A DNA stretch of 64,000 nt from positions 10,850,001 through 10,914,000 of the forward strand of contig AP026542.1 in the NCBI GenBank assembly GCA_026075535.2, read 5' to 3'. A program made the position numbers and the translations under genes. Source of the DNA: Tricholoma matsutake. Lineage: Eukaryota; Basidiomycota; Agaricomycetes; Agaricales; Tricholomataceae. The notes under the pieces are model-generated. The model searched no databases and was not told the DNA's origin. It was given only the letters and a program-made list of their open reading frames with translations. Position 1 is the first letter of the stretch; each line of letters starts with the position of its first letter. Of the stretch, positions 12,901 through 23,269 are shown piece by piece.

Positions 12901-13520
12901 TTCATGATATTTGGCAGGGATGTCAGATAAATCTGGCAGGGGTGAAGATTGAGCAGAGCGGGCAGATAATCCTTCTGGAGCAAAGGTCATCTGGAAAGCT
13001 ACTGCCCCAGGAAGTTTGCTAGCACATGCATAAGTGGCAGCATTGATGAAAGAGATGTCAGGAGGTGAAAACTTAGGAGGAATGGGGGGTTCAGAAAGTG
13101 CGGAGGATTCAAGGATTTCTACCAGAAGGTTTGGGGACAAAGGTGACATTGGGGGTGCTGGACCTCTATGATCTGCAGAGTGGAAAGTGAGTTGGCTTGA
13201 AGACCAGTCAATCAATGGATTGTATTGCTTCAGCCAGTTATGACCGAGTATGGCAGAACAGGAAGAGTCAAGTGAGGTTACATAGAATGACAAATTGAAC
13301 ACTTCACTGGCAGGGAAGGTGACCAGAAGTTTGATGACCTGAGTTATGGTGGAGTTGCAAGATCCATCAAAGAGTCATAGACTGATCGGGTTAATGGATT
13401 CTGTGCTGAGTTGGTTATCCAACATGAAAGAGGAGTCAAGAAAGCAGTGGGAGGAGCCAGAGTTGATAAGGGGTGGAAGAGTTGGGAAGGGTTAAAAGAA
13501 TGGTTAGGGAGTCAGGGTCA
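9930..13520 (-). pseudogene. pol: Degenerate gypsy pol of element B (PR-RT-RNaseH-IN-chromodomain)
   Basis: Minus-strand domains in order: retropepsin at about 13,480-13,180, with LINSGSSHCF where D-S-G is expected and a downstream ILGHNWL; RT at 12,750-11,970, with YLNDILIYSDD, so the first catalytic Asp is Asn (codon 12356-12358); RNase H at 11,922-11,510; integrase zinc region and core at 11,411-10,314, with GDGQTEQLNQ; and a chromodomain at about 10,170-9,940 readable only after a frame shift. Stops and frameshifts occur between almost all domains. Two catalytic aspartates have been lost by G-to-A changes, so this copy cannot encode active enzymes. Confidence 0.92.
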
Positions 13521-13614
13521 GAAAGAGCGGACATGTTGAGACAAACATAGGCAGCCAAATGGGTAAGGTCAATGCAACCCCCAGCCCCAATGGCTGTTTC
13601 CTGAAGGTTGTGGA

Positions 13615-14677
13615 CTATTTTTCTGAGTCCATAGTGTTGGGAACGACAACAGATGCATGGGCTTTTGCAGCTTTGGATTTCAGGCAGTTTCCTGCTACAT
13701 GCCCTTCCTCACCACAGTAGAGACAAAGTTGTTCTCTCATGCAATGTTCTTGTTCCTCCCCAGTAAGCTTGCCATTCTTCCCCAACTTATCAGAGATGGA
13801 TGACTTGGGCTTGTCCTGGGGAGTGTTCTTAGTTGTGGAAGACTGCTGGTTGGAGGTGTTACCATGGGCAGAGTTTGAAGAGGTTTGGTTTGTCGACAGG
13901 GAAGGACTTTTGGAAGTGTCCTTCTGACTAGAGTTAGTGATGTTACTGGAATTCTTTGTTTCAAAATGGGATTCATCTTCTTGCATCCAGTAGATGTTGT
14001 TGCTGTCCTGTGCTTTCAAGTGCAGTTCTGCAAGAGTATTGGGTTTACCACCCCAGAGAACTTCTATGCAAAGTCAGAGCGGAAGACCATGGAAATAGCG
14101 GTCACAAAGGGCTGCTTCATTCCAATTGACCCTAGAAGCTAATTCCCAGAAGTCAACGTTATATTTCATGATACAAGCACCTTTCTTCATTGTTAAGTCA
14201 GAGAGAGCTTTTTCTGCATCTCTGACTGGGTCATCTGGGCCAAAGTTACTTTCCAGCTTGGCGAGGAAAGCTTTGTAGTCCCACATCCAGTGTGTGGAAT
14301 CTGTCGGGTCATTAAGACCAGGCTCAAACCAACTGAGAGCTGATCCTTTAAGATAAGAATGGATAAATATGATCTTTTTCTAATCAGAGGAAAATGGGTG
14401 TGGATGGTCATGGAAATGAAGATTGCAGGATACTAGGAAGTCTCTAAGTTTCTTTGGATTGGCACCATCAAAAGTGTTGGGGTCGTGAACTTTGATTTTC
14501 TCAGTCTTGGGTGCGTTATTCTGACAAAGGGTGCAGATACTCTCTGAGAGGTTGTAAAGGACATCTATGAACCTATCCCTTGGGTCAGGGTTTTCCACCA
14601 TGGGAGGTTGATCCTCTGGATCATTGGGATCGGGGTCACCCCCAGGGCCATCAGGACCACTAGCCCCACCTTTCCCA
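13615..14677 (-). pseudogene. gag: Gag of element B, main part, with zinc knuckle
   Basis: Minus-strand translation shows a retrotransposon gag domain (about 14,520-14,080; FDGANPKKLRDFLVSCNLHF, then YLKGSALSWFEP and NFGPDDPVRDAEKAL), a Ser/Asn/Gln-rich linker and a CCHC knuckle CLYCGEEGHVAGNC near 13,725. Two stops interrupt it. The N-terminal part lies at 16,585-16,960, beyond insertion M1. Gag would form the particle and bind the RNA. Confidence 0.9.
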
Positions 14678-14854
14678 TCAGACTCTGACTGGAGTCCACC
14701 AGGACTGTTCACCAGCCAACTGCCTGCAAAGTTGCCAGTCCAGTCCCAGTCCAGTCCAACCAGACTCCAAGTGGAATCCACTCAAACACTGGATTCCACT
14801 CAGACTGGTCCAGTGGAGTCCAGTTGGGTTCCACTGAAAAAGTGTGTAAGAAAA

Positions 14855-14923
14855 GGAATCAAACCCAGATCCCTGTAGGTTGCTTATGTAATAATAATTC
14901 ACAATATAACTGTTACACCACAG
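14855..14923 (-). repeat. tRNA-like (SINE head) sequence, minus strand, inside M1
   Basis: On the minus strand an A-box-like TGGTGTAACAGTTA (about 14908-14921) is followed about 45 nt later by a B-box-like GGGTTTGATTCC (14855-14866), the spacing of a polymerase III internal promoter. No proper acceptor stem is formed, so this is a tRNA-derived repeat head and not a tRNA gene. Confidence 0.5.
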
Positions 14924-15084
14924 TACCTTGTGTAAGGTATCATCTACTTGCATTAGGTATCATGGTGTGGCTGTGTATGACAAAGCATATTGCCACATCA
15001 TCAAATGTGCCAGCTCATCACTCACCACTACCACCACCACCACTGCATGGACACCCACTGCCACCACTCCCATGCCCAATCTGC

Positions 15085-15415
15085 CATCACCACCACCCAC
15101 AAACAAGCCGAATGGATGGAATGCAGGCCCAAATAATGCAGATTGCATTGTTTGGGCCCTAGGTAAGTTTTTTTCATTTGCTTTTTGTTTTTATAAACTA
15201 ACTAACCAGTTTCTTTAGTTTTCTAGGTTATAGGTTATAATCTACTGGTAATGATGCCACCACCCACAAACAAGCCGACTGGATGGAATGCAGACCCAAA
15301 CAATGCAGATCACATCATTTGGGCCCTACATAAGTTTTTTTCATTTGCTTTTTGTTTTTATAAACTAACTAACTCATTTCTTTTGTTTTGTAGGTTCTAC
15401 TCTACTGGTAATGAT
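15085..15415 (+). repeat. Tandem duplication of an exon-intron module (two units of about 165 bp)
   Basis: Both units contain ACAAACAAGCCGA, a GGCCCAAA...TTTGGGCC inverted repeat and a GTAAGTTTTTTT-like donor (ATAAGT in the second unit), followed by ACTAACTAAC and a TTTTGTAG or TTTTCTAG acceptor. The coding side reads TNKPTGWNADPNNADHIIWAL in one unit with close variants in the other. Related modules occur at about 18,040, 30,440(-), 31,170(-) and 35,240(-). Confidence 0.75.
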
Positions 15416-16288
15416 GGCCAGATGCAAGACAACCCCACACACCCACCCCATGCCTGTGAGTCCCTGCTTGTAGGGTGGATCATGAGTGTCACCAGGACCC
15501 CCAGAACATGAAGCAACAGGGCCAACGACACACCACCCACCTCCAGCCCCTTGAGCAACTGCTCAGGGGGTGGATCACAGGTGGAATGGAGGTGACAATG
15601 GTGAACAACAACAGGGCAATGCCAACGCCAACACAGAACGATGGGGATCAACCCAGACCTGATGACACCCATGCCAGCCCCCTCCTCCCTGTCCAAATGG
15701 GATGTGAGGGTGTCAATAAAGGGTAGGAGATGGCAGAGGGGTACCGGGAGACCTGCAGAGCAGGATACCCACCTACCCTCCCTTGCATGCCACATCACTG
15801 ACCCCTCCCCCCAACCCCTCCAAACTAGGAGACCCACAAAACTGACAACACACCCACCCCACACTGATGAGCACCTGCTTGTTGGGTGGATGGTGGGTAG
15901 ACCAGGGCTACAATGACCATGGCACCCATCCCCATGCCTACGAGCCTCTGCTTGTAGGGTGGAGGATGGGTGCGGCTTGCTATGGTGACAGATGCATGCG
16001 AGGAGGGGTGGGTGATGACACCCACCCCAGACTGCATCCCCCAACCCCCCCTCCCCCACATTTTGCATGGGGAGAGGTCTTTATTATTTTTAATTTATCT
16101 CTGCCCCCCCTCTTGCATCTTGCAAGAGGGGTTTTTTTCTGTTTATTATTATATTATACCCACTCCCTCGTGTCCTACATGAGGGATGTGGTTAATTAAA
16201 ATTTTTTGATCTTAATTGTTTGAAAAATGCCTCCTCGAAGAATATGAAAAGTTGAGTCATAAATAAACCTTATATTGATCTCAAATAA

Positions 16289-16385
16289 GTCTCCTGTGGC
16301 TCAAGTGGTTGAGCACACTTGTTTGGTTTGTCATGTGATTCCTTATGGTGAGGTCTTGAGTTCAATTCCTGCAGTACACAAATTT
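16289..16385 (+). repeat. tRNA-like (SINE head) sequence, plus strand, inside M1
   Basis: An A box TGGCTCAAGTGG (16297-16308) and a B box GTTCAATTC (16360-16368) lie about 52 nt apart, as in a tRNA with a long variable arm, but the ends do not form an acceptor stem. It faces away from the minus-strand head at 14855-14923. Confidence 0.6.
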
Positions 16386-16584
16386 ATTTTGTGGGTACTT
16401 TATGAAATTCATGAAGTCTGAAGTCCTTTGAGCTCATATCTAATTGACTTATCATTTGGTTGAAATGCATTCCACTGGGACTCCAGTGGGACTCCAGTGG
16501 GGGATTGAACTCTACATGACTTAATGTAGTTCACTTGGACTTCACTTGGACTCCGCTTGGACTCCAGTCAGTCCAGTCAGAGTC

Positions 16585-16960
16585 CACTAGGACAGGTAGG
16601 GGACTGTAAAGTACTGTCTGCTGGGGTCCATCCTCTAGACCAGGATCTTCCAACCCGAAGTGTTCAGGCTGGTTGATGCCCCCTACATACTCAAGGGGAG
16701 TTCTTGATTGAAAACCTTCCAGGTTGGTGGGAGGGTGCAGGGCACAAGTGGACATGAGATTGGCACTAATTGAAGGGGCTCCTGAGCCAATTTGTCAGAA
16801 TATGTTTGAGGGTCTGGAAGACACTCCAAACGTAGTGGCAGGTCAAGGGTCAGGAAGGATGGATCACTGAACTGCAGAGATCCCAGGAATAGTACCAGCA
16901 CATTGGGAATTTCTGGTTGTGCGCTGGCAGGTCTCGGTAGGGGTCATAGAGAGGAATGAG
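16585..16960 (-). pseudogene. gag: N-terminal gag segment of element B, cut off by M1
   Basis: Minus-strand open stretches here (readable in two frames, with a start-like ATG near 16,950) run towards VLVDSD at the M1 boundary and continue with GKGGASG at 14,67x. The segment is Pro/Ser-rich and has no recognised domain. It lies between the 5' LTR with its primer-binding site and the gag core, as expected for a gag leader and N-terminus. Confidence 0.55.
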
Positions 16961-16974
16961 ATGAGTGAAGTGTG

Positions 16975-17402
16975 AGTTTGTATATACTGTTAAGAACTGA
17001 TCCTAGTAGGTGCATTGGAATCTGACCAGACCCTGTGGGTGATGATAGCAGAAGGTTGTTGGGTCATTGCAGATTCTGTGGGAGGGGAAATGGAAAGGAC
17101 TTGGCTTCAGCTTGTAAGAAGCTGTGCCCTTCACCTTGTCTGGTGTCCTAATTTCAAGATGAAGGTTTGGAGGTAGAAGTGGGGAAGTGCAGGTAAACGT
17201 GGGAGGGAGTATGGAGGGACTTGGATTAAGTTCGGATGAGATTAGAACTTCAGAGGGAGACTAGAGGTCGAGTTGGAGGGAGTTCAGACTATTAGAGGAC
17301 TGAGGTAGGAGTAGAAGGAGATTTATATTGGCAGGTTTAAAGTTGAGTCTATGTTGATATACGAACTGAGGAATACAAGGTGAAACTAACTAAGCTTAAA
17401 TA
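16975..17402 (-). promoter_or_regulatory. Putative self-primer site, transcript start and TATA box of element B
   Basis: Directly inside the 5' LTR, after two bases (GT), the minus strand reads ATATACAAACT (16975-16985). The LTR contains a nearly perfect complement on the same RNA (plus strand ATATACGAACT, 17357-17367; ATATATAAACT in the other LTR); the differences are CpG decay. A TATTTAAG box (17395-17402) lies about 35 nt upstream of that LTR segment, so the segment would be the 5' end of the transcript. This is the arrangement of the self-priming Tf1/sushi group. No canonical tRNA primer site starting TGG is seen. Confidence 0.6.
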
Positions 17403-17694
17403 CTGTAGTCTGGAATAAAGGCAGAATGGAAATGAAGACTGCGGCAGTGTCTCAACTGCATAGATAAATTGCCTAGTGGGAGCTGCACAGGAATCTGTAG
17501 TCAAATTTGCAAAAGAGATGACAGCCTCGGGAAGGCAGCCATGGGTGCTGTACAAGGCAGCCTGGTGCACAGCAGTGTGGGCAGTGCAAGGTGGCCAGGA
17601 ACAAAATGGGAGGAGTCAACAAATGTCAGGTTCATTGTGCAGAAAAGGGTCAGATGGATGCGGGTTCCAATCAGGCAAGGAACAGTTCTTGACA
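16988..17694 (-). repeat. 5' LTR of element B
   Basis: This 707-bp copy pairs with 8073-8765 and has identical terminal motifs. Differences between the copies are mainly C:G to T:A transitions at CpG, for example near 8105-8120 against 17020-17035. It contains an extra 14 bp near 17,525. Confidence 0.95.
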
Positions 17695-17990
17695 AGTGAT
17701 AGGAGTCTACTATAAACTGTGTGGTATGTTGCCAAATCTGGCCCCAGCTGCCATTTGAAATTGCAGTGCGAAGAACAGCACATCCTTTGTCAATGCAAAT
17801 GTAATCAGGCCTTGACTCTTCTGTAGGAAATATTGATTCCAAGAATGCCAGAATGTTTGTAGGTGACTCTGATTTTGCAAATCTGGCCCATGCAATCACA
17901 ACACCACATGGAGCACAGATTCTTTCCACACAGTAAAATCAAGAAGGGGAAAAGTAGTTTTTTCTTTCTGGTTCTTCTCCTGCAGGCTCA
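17695..17990 (-). pseudogene. KDZ-transposon-associated cysteine-cluster (CxC6-like) gene, 5' part
   Basis: The minus-strand translation reads ICAPCGVVIAWARF, then FPTEESRPDYICIDKGC, then QFIVDSYH at the insertion point. This corresponds to the part of KDZ-associated cysteine-cluster proteins that precedes the RxxCNPAP region found at 7697-8072. Upstream of about 17,990 the similarity ends and other repeats begin, so the N-terminal cysteine domain is missing or moved. Confidence 0.75.
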
Positions 17991-20820
17991 TCATGTTATT
18001 GTGTAGAAGCTTGACAAGCCTGCAACCAAGGCTCAAGCTGACAACAACTGCCTAACACCAGCCTGGAAGATGTCAATCATTGACATCTCTTGGGCTGTAG
18101 GTAAGTTTTTGTTATGATTCATTTTGTGTAACTAATCTTGTTCTTTTAATAGCTTCTTTAGTTCTGCCTACCACGATGGCTACACCACCTTCTGAACAAC
18201 AGCAAATGATAACATTGCACCACTATGACAGGGTGTCGAATGCTGATGCAACCACAGAGATGGCAGAGAGACGGTGGAAACAGAACAGAAATGACAACAG
18301 AGCAATGCCGGGAGGCTTGAGCTATGGCAGGGTGTAGACGAGTGACACAACCACAGGGATGGCAGAGATGCAGTGGAAACAGAACAGAGACGACAGAAGA
18401 GGAACGCTGGGAGACTCAAGCAGCTGCCAGGTATGCCACCCTCACCCCTGCTTCACTCCCCGTCCCCTTTGAACCTAGCACCCACCACCACTGTGAGCAA
18501 CTGCTCGCAGGGTGGATTGCAGGTGCTACTGGCAAATGCTCATGGGGTAGAATCCCCCAGTACTATCAACCATTGACATCCATTAGCAACAACAGATAAG
18601 TAATTTTCTTTTCTTTTCTCTTTTCATTTTAATGTTGCTAATTAATGTTTTTAGGTGCTCATTCTACTATTTGATGCCAGCAACACCTGGAACAACAAAA
18701 TCCCCCTGATAGCAGCCACCCACAATGCTATGAGCAGCTGCTTGTGTGCATCACAAGTGCTTTGTGTTTTGAGACCTGTGTATGGAGAGGTCCAAAAAAA
18801 AATTTGGGGCCTCCTTGCATATCACTAAAGAATTAGGAATTCCCATGGTCTCAGTCTATGTGCCTCTGGATGCCCTCTCACCCCATGTTACACTTGCTGA
18901 CAAAGCTGTAGCACTGCCCATGTCTGATCTCTCTGCAGAGTCCAGCTCTATCTACTCCTGCTTTTCATTCATTGGCGTGTTGCTTCGCTGTCTAGATATT
19001 CCAAGGGGAACATCTGGTTCAACCTGCTCTCTGGTGCATAGCTCTGCCTCTCCTTCCATATGGATGGTCTATAACTCAAGGGAATCTTGTCTACTATGAT
19101 TCTTTGCCTTGAATTTGTTACTACACCAAGCAGTTGAAGTACTGTTAGCATTGCATAAGTGGCTGTTCCCTACCTCAATACATTTAGTCTCTAGCACTTT
19201 TTACAGACAACTCAACCATTAAAATGTGTTGATTTTACTTTTACTGCATTGGTATGACTGTCTACAAAGCTATCAGCTGCTTCCATGAGCCAGCATGGAG
19301 TAACAAGGAGAATAGGTGAGCATGTGAAGATCCTATCTTGTAGGATGAAGTATTGATTATATGCGCTGTTTGTGGGCTTTAAATTAAGGGTAAAGGTGTA
19401 CGCTGGATGTCTAGGCTGGGCTTTAGACAGCAGGTATAGTGTGTGACCCATATTGAGCAAAGTTCACATCTGTTGATGGGGAACCCATGTCATGGTGAGC
19501 CAGGACCTTCCCTCTCTGCTGTCATCTTTATTAACCTTTGTTCTACTTTATTACTAGGCCCAGGAATCGAAGAAAGCAAACATTTTTGCACCACGGATCT
19601 CACAGGACAAGCATATCTCCTCCTGAGCACATATTTTCTTTTCTGGCTATACTAACAAGTGTAGGGGCTCCAGGGGCTCCATTACATTGTTCATCATGGA
19701 TATCTCATGGTTCTCTCATGTGCCTTCCATAAGGGGAAGTCCTCAGCATGCAGCTAAGTGACAACCTCTCCCCCTCCCCAGGCAGGTGCACTGACAAAGA
19801 GCACCTTGTCCCCACCTCTCCAATCATTAATCCCCACCCCTACATGCATTACCAGACCCATCTACATACACTTTATGGCTGTATATGGTGTACATGCCCT
19901 GTAGATGGTACCCTGTCTCACACTCCCCTTACTTCTCCCCATTTCCCTCCTTCCTACCCCATGTAGCTTCACTCCATGTCATGTATTGAGCTAGGTATAT
20001 TACTAGTTATTCATGTACATGTAGTAGACCCCATAAATGAAGAGAAGAGACCTTACCCTCAAGAGAGAATGCTCACTACATGCTTAATATTGGTATAAAA
20101 TGAAGAATAAAGGTGTATTATGCCTATAGATACATATATAAATGGCATACAGCAAAAAAAGTGAAGGGCAATGGTCAGGAATGAGTGGAAGGGCATGCTT
20201 GTTGACAGGGATGATGAGCATGACATTAGCCAAAGCTATGGCGCTTGTTGATCAACCATGGGAGACAGTGATCAGGTGATGATCAGGGGTGGGAATGGTG
20301 GCAGGAACACATCCCTGGTAACATTCCCTTATCTGTGTTATCTACTTTCCATCTAGAGAAGATCAGGGAAGATTAGTTGATGTGACAAGATACTCACAAT
20401 TAAAAATCCAACTGCTGTACCCACTGCCCTAGGTTTTGCCCATGGTGATATTATGTACATAACTACAAATGTCAACTCCCAGTCAAACATGAGTCAAACA
20501 CAAGTTAAGTACAAGTCAACTATGAATCAACTGCCTCAAGGCTTGCCTGTTCTGAAAAGTGTGCATGCACACTTTTGAGCTCATGTCATGTGACATATGG
20601 CCATTTAAGTACTAACCCAACTTGAACTTGAAGTTGACGCTCCATCTTACTTGTTTTACTTGTCTCACTCATGCATTGCTCAGAGGGTTTCAACTAGCAA
20701 AGCCTCACTGTCAGAAGGATATCCAACACAAATTTCCAGACAGTGGCCTGGTTTACAGCCGTCTTATTTGACCCAGAGGGTACAAAGTGTCACATGACAT
20801 TTTTGCTGATTTGAAGAACT
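17990..20820. other. Unassigned repeat-rich stretch
   Basis: The first 750 bases contain a module of the M1-related family (coding-like end ISWAV with a GTAAGTTTTT donor near 18,095; GAGCAACTGCTC at 18495-18506; a second donor and acceptor at about 18,597-18,655) and a direct repeat of about 105 bases (GACAGAGA/GGCAGAGA units, 18,220-18,420). From 18,780 to 20,820 I see short open frames without recognisable motifs (18782-19099 is the longest) and no gene. Composition is CpG-poor throughout. Confidence 0.55.
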
Positions 20821-20919
20821 GTGACTGTTTTACATCACAATCATTTGTCAAATGTACCCACTTATTTAACACAATTTCTTCCATTTATCCTACAAACACC
20901 ATCCCCTGCCAAATCACCA

Positions 20920-23268
20920 CGCATGCTCCTCATTGCCGAGCTTGATGATGTGGGGGCCTCACCATCTTCCCCACCTCTGTTGGATGGAATCTCACTACTA
21001 CCACCATCTTCTCATCTCTGCCAGGATGCTGCCACAGGGCCAGCATTCTCCTCCTTGACTCCATCATCCCCCTCTTTCACAAGCACTGCATCACCTCAAG
21101 CACTTGACCCCACTCCAGAGAGAACACTGCTGTTAAATCAGATGAGGTGTGTGCAGGTCTACAGTGGTTGAGTCTGTTTCCCTCACTGAATCTCCCAGCC
21201 CCCCTCCCCTCTTCTATGCCACACCCTGTCGCCTACAAATGCTTCTCAGCAACTATGTTGCCTGCAATGAACCGCTTTCTTGTGCAGCCACAATCAAGGC
21301 TCATGACTCTGAGATTAAAGATGATTTCCTTGCACTTCAATCCTCTGGCCTCCAACTTGGGACCCTGCTTCAGGAAGGAGCTTCAAAAGGGAGCTGTTTC
21401 ACCCCAGAGTCCACTATGCTCAAGCCTCAAAACCAGCAGCCAGTGGAAGAAGCCCTCCCCTGTGTTTATGATTCAGACCTCAGTGAACCCAATCCCCTGG
21501 CTTTCCAGGTGGAGAGCCAGAAGCATGTGCATGAGATGGGGGGGAATGCTGGTGGATTGTAGATGTGAGCAACTCAGGCTTCCTTCATCTCCTTTTACCC
21601 CTTTGCTAAGAGCAAGACAGCTACAGATCACCATGTGCCCCTCCATCCACAGCCCAGCAGTCCCCCAAGCTGCTTGCTGCAATGCCTGCTCCAGTGCTGA
21701 AGAAGCGACGAAAGATTGTGCCAGCTTCAATTGAGGTGACTCAGCCCCTGGAAGTGGCTGCCCCCATGAGCAAAAGGGTCAGGAAGAGGGGCCTCAGGTC
21801 GAAGAGGCTGAGGGCAGGGAGAGAGAAGCAGGAGCAGAAGGCAGGCATGAGTGAGGGCAGAATGTGCCGGCTTCATGAGTGGACCTTCTGAGAGGGAGAG
21901 GTGGTGTGCTTGGATGAGTTCTCAATGCAGCAGCATGGCTCTGCATCTTCATCAGGTTGGCAAGGTTGGGCCCTGGTGAAAAAAATACAGGAAGAGCTCA
22001 GGGGGTTGTACGAAAGCAGAGAGATCCTGCAGCTACTGTGGGTATTCTTCCCCATCCCCTACCCAGTGCCCCCCAGGTAAGTAGAGCCCTTGCATGTGGA
22101 AACCCCCACTAATCACAGGGAAAGTGTTCCAAAGAGCAAGGGACCTTCCTTGTGGATGCTGATGGCTGTGTGTTCACCTACTGTTCCTTTTGAGCCCAGT
22201 GGCTCCACTTTCAGGCCAGTGAGCTCTCCAAAGCAATACAGGCCCTACTCAGTGATGCCCTCATGGACCAATCACTTGAGAAGAAGTGCAAGCTTGGGCC
22301 CCGTGGGCCCCACTTCCCCTGTATTATTGGGCACCAGTGACAGTACCGATGGGTAAGCCTGTCCATCCTGAAGCCCAAGGGGGTCTTCTGACACCCCCAG
22401 GTTTTTAGAGTGCAGATCTCACTGCATTCCACAAAAACAACCTTGCAAAAGTTGAAATCTTCATGAAGGCACCTGTCATAATTCAGATAAAGTGAGTCAT
22501 TGGAGTGCTTGGCCCCCTCTCTTTCTGATGCCCACACAGCAGGTGGGTGGAGCAGGTTGTGTGGCAGGTTTTTCCTGGGGTTGCCAAGCACTTCAATGAA
22601 TCCTCCAGTTGGTACAAGAAGAGGGGCATTGTGCCTCTATTTGGAACCTGTGCATAAACACCTCCTTCCCAAATCAGGTGCAAATACACTGTGGCCCCCA
22701 TGCAGACCAAAAAAACATAGTGGGCATCTGCACCCTGCTGGTCTATGAGCTTCCTGGCAGTCAGTTCACCTTTCTTTCAGAGACAGTTTGCTCATGGGGT
22801 TTTCAGCTAACTTCAACCACACAATGAGGTCCTGGCTTGTCATCTGGGAGGCAGGGGTTGTGATTGAGCTCCCACCCTGGGTGCTCCTTCTATACCCATC
22901 CTCTCTCCTATACCACTTCAACATTGACATTCATGGTAGGTCTCCCAAAGGGTTTTTTTTACCTATCTTACTGCACCCCAGCTATTCAGTTCCTGGCAAC
23001 AGATGGTCTGCAGCGACCAACTCCTGCAAACTCCAGGCCTATCACAGCAGGTGATGAATGTGGTCGAGGAAGCCTGGTGTACTTTAACCAGGCAACCATG
23101 TACCAAACATCAGAGACAGGGTATGCAACAATTGGGGAAGCTGTTGAAGCAGGGGACTCAGATAAAGTGGACTATGGAATGAGTGCCCAAGCAGCATTCA
23201 CAAAGTATGAAAAGTACTTTCCAGTAAAGACAGCACCATGCACACATAAGCTGAACTTGGACAAATAG
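20920..23268 (+). pseudogene. Broken 2-oxoglutarate/Fe(II) dioxygenase-like gene (TET/JBP-like family of mushrooms)
   Basis: A Ser/Pro-rich N-terminal region (20,920-21,560), a basic stretch (about 21,690-21,840) and a catalytic-like part can be followed in shifting frames. The catalytic part has an HxD candidate, GPHADQKN, near 22,700; WLVIWEAGVVIELPP near 22,835; and YPSSLLYHFNID near 22,895, with the expected distal His. It ends with GRGSLVYFNQATMYQTSETG (about 23,065-23,125) and a stop at 23,266. This order matches a dioxygenase-like family common in agaricomycetes and linked to transposons. Several frameshifts and stops make it a pseudogene. The TET/JBP label is from family memory; DNA-oxidising activity is not implied. 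Confidence 0.5.
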
Positions 23269-23269
23269 C

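Larger units (their letters stand above)
14686..16576. mobile_element. Non-autonomous element M1 inserted in gag of element B, 8-bp target duplication
   Basis: The flanks TCAGACTC (14678-14685) and TCAGAGTC (16577-16584) match at 7 of 8 positions, and the gag frame (VDSDG) resumes when the insert and one flank are removed. The ends carry GGACTCCA-type subterminal repeats in inverted orientation (TGACTGGAGTCC at the left; its complement about 6 bp from the right end). Inside are two tRNA-like heads facing outwards, a duplicated module of about 160 bp with an intron (15085-15415), and several copies of the GAGCAACTGCTC-type motif. An 8-bp duplication fits hAT-type integration. No transposase is present. 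Confidence 0.75.
8073..17694 (-). mobile_element. Complete Ty3/gypsy LTR retrotransposon B, minus orientation, target duplication AGTGA
   Basis: Two direct repeats (8073-8765 and 16988-17694) bound the element. Their ends are TGTTAAGAACTG and CAGTTCTTGACA, and both outer flanks are AGTGA (8068-8072, 17695-17699). Read on the minus strand: 5' LTR at right, primer-binding site, gag with a zinc knuckle, protease, RT, RNase H, integrase, chromodomain, an extra region with an opposite-strand ORF, polypurine tract and 3' LTR at left. It lies in the KDZ-associated gene and itself carries insertion M1 (14686-16576). Coding regions have many stops and key catalytic changes. Confidence 0.95.
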
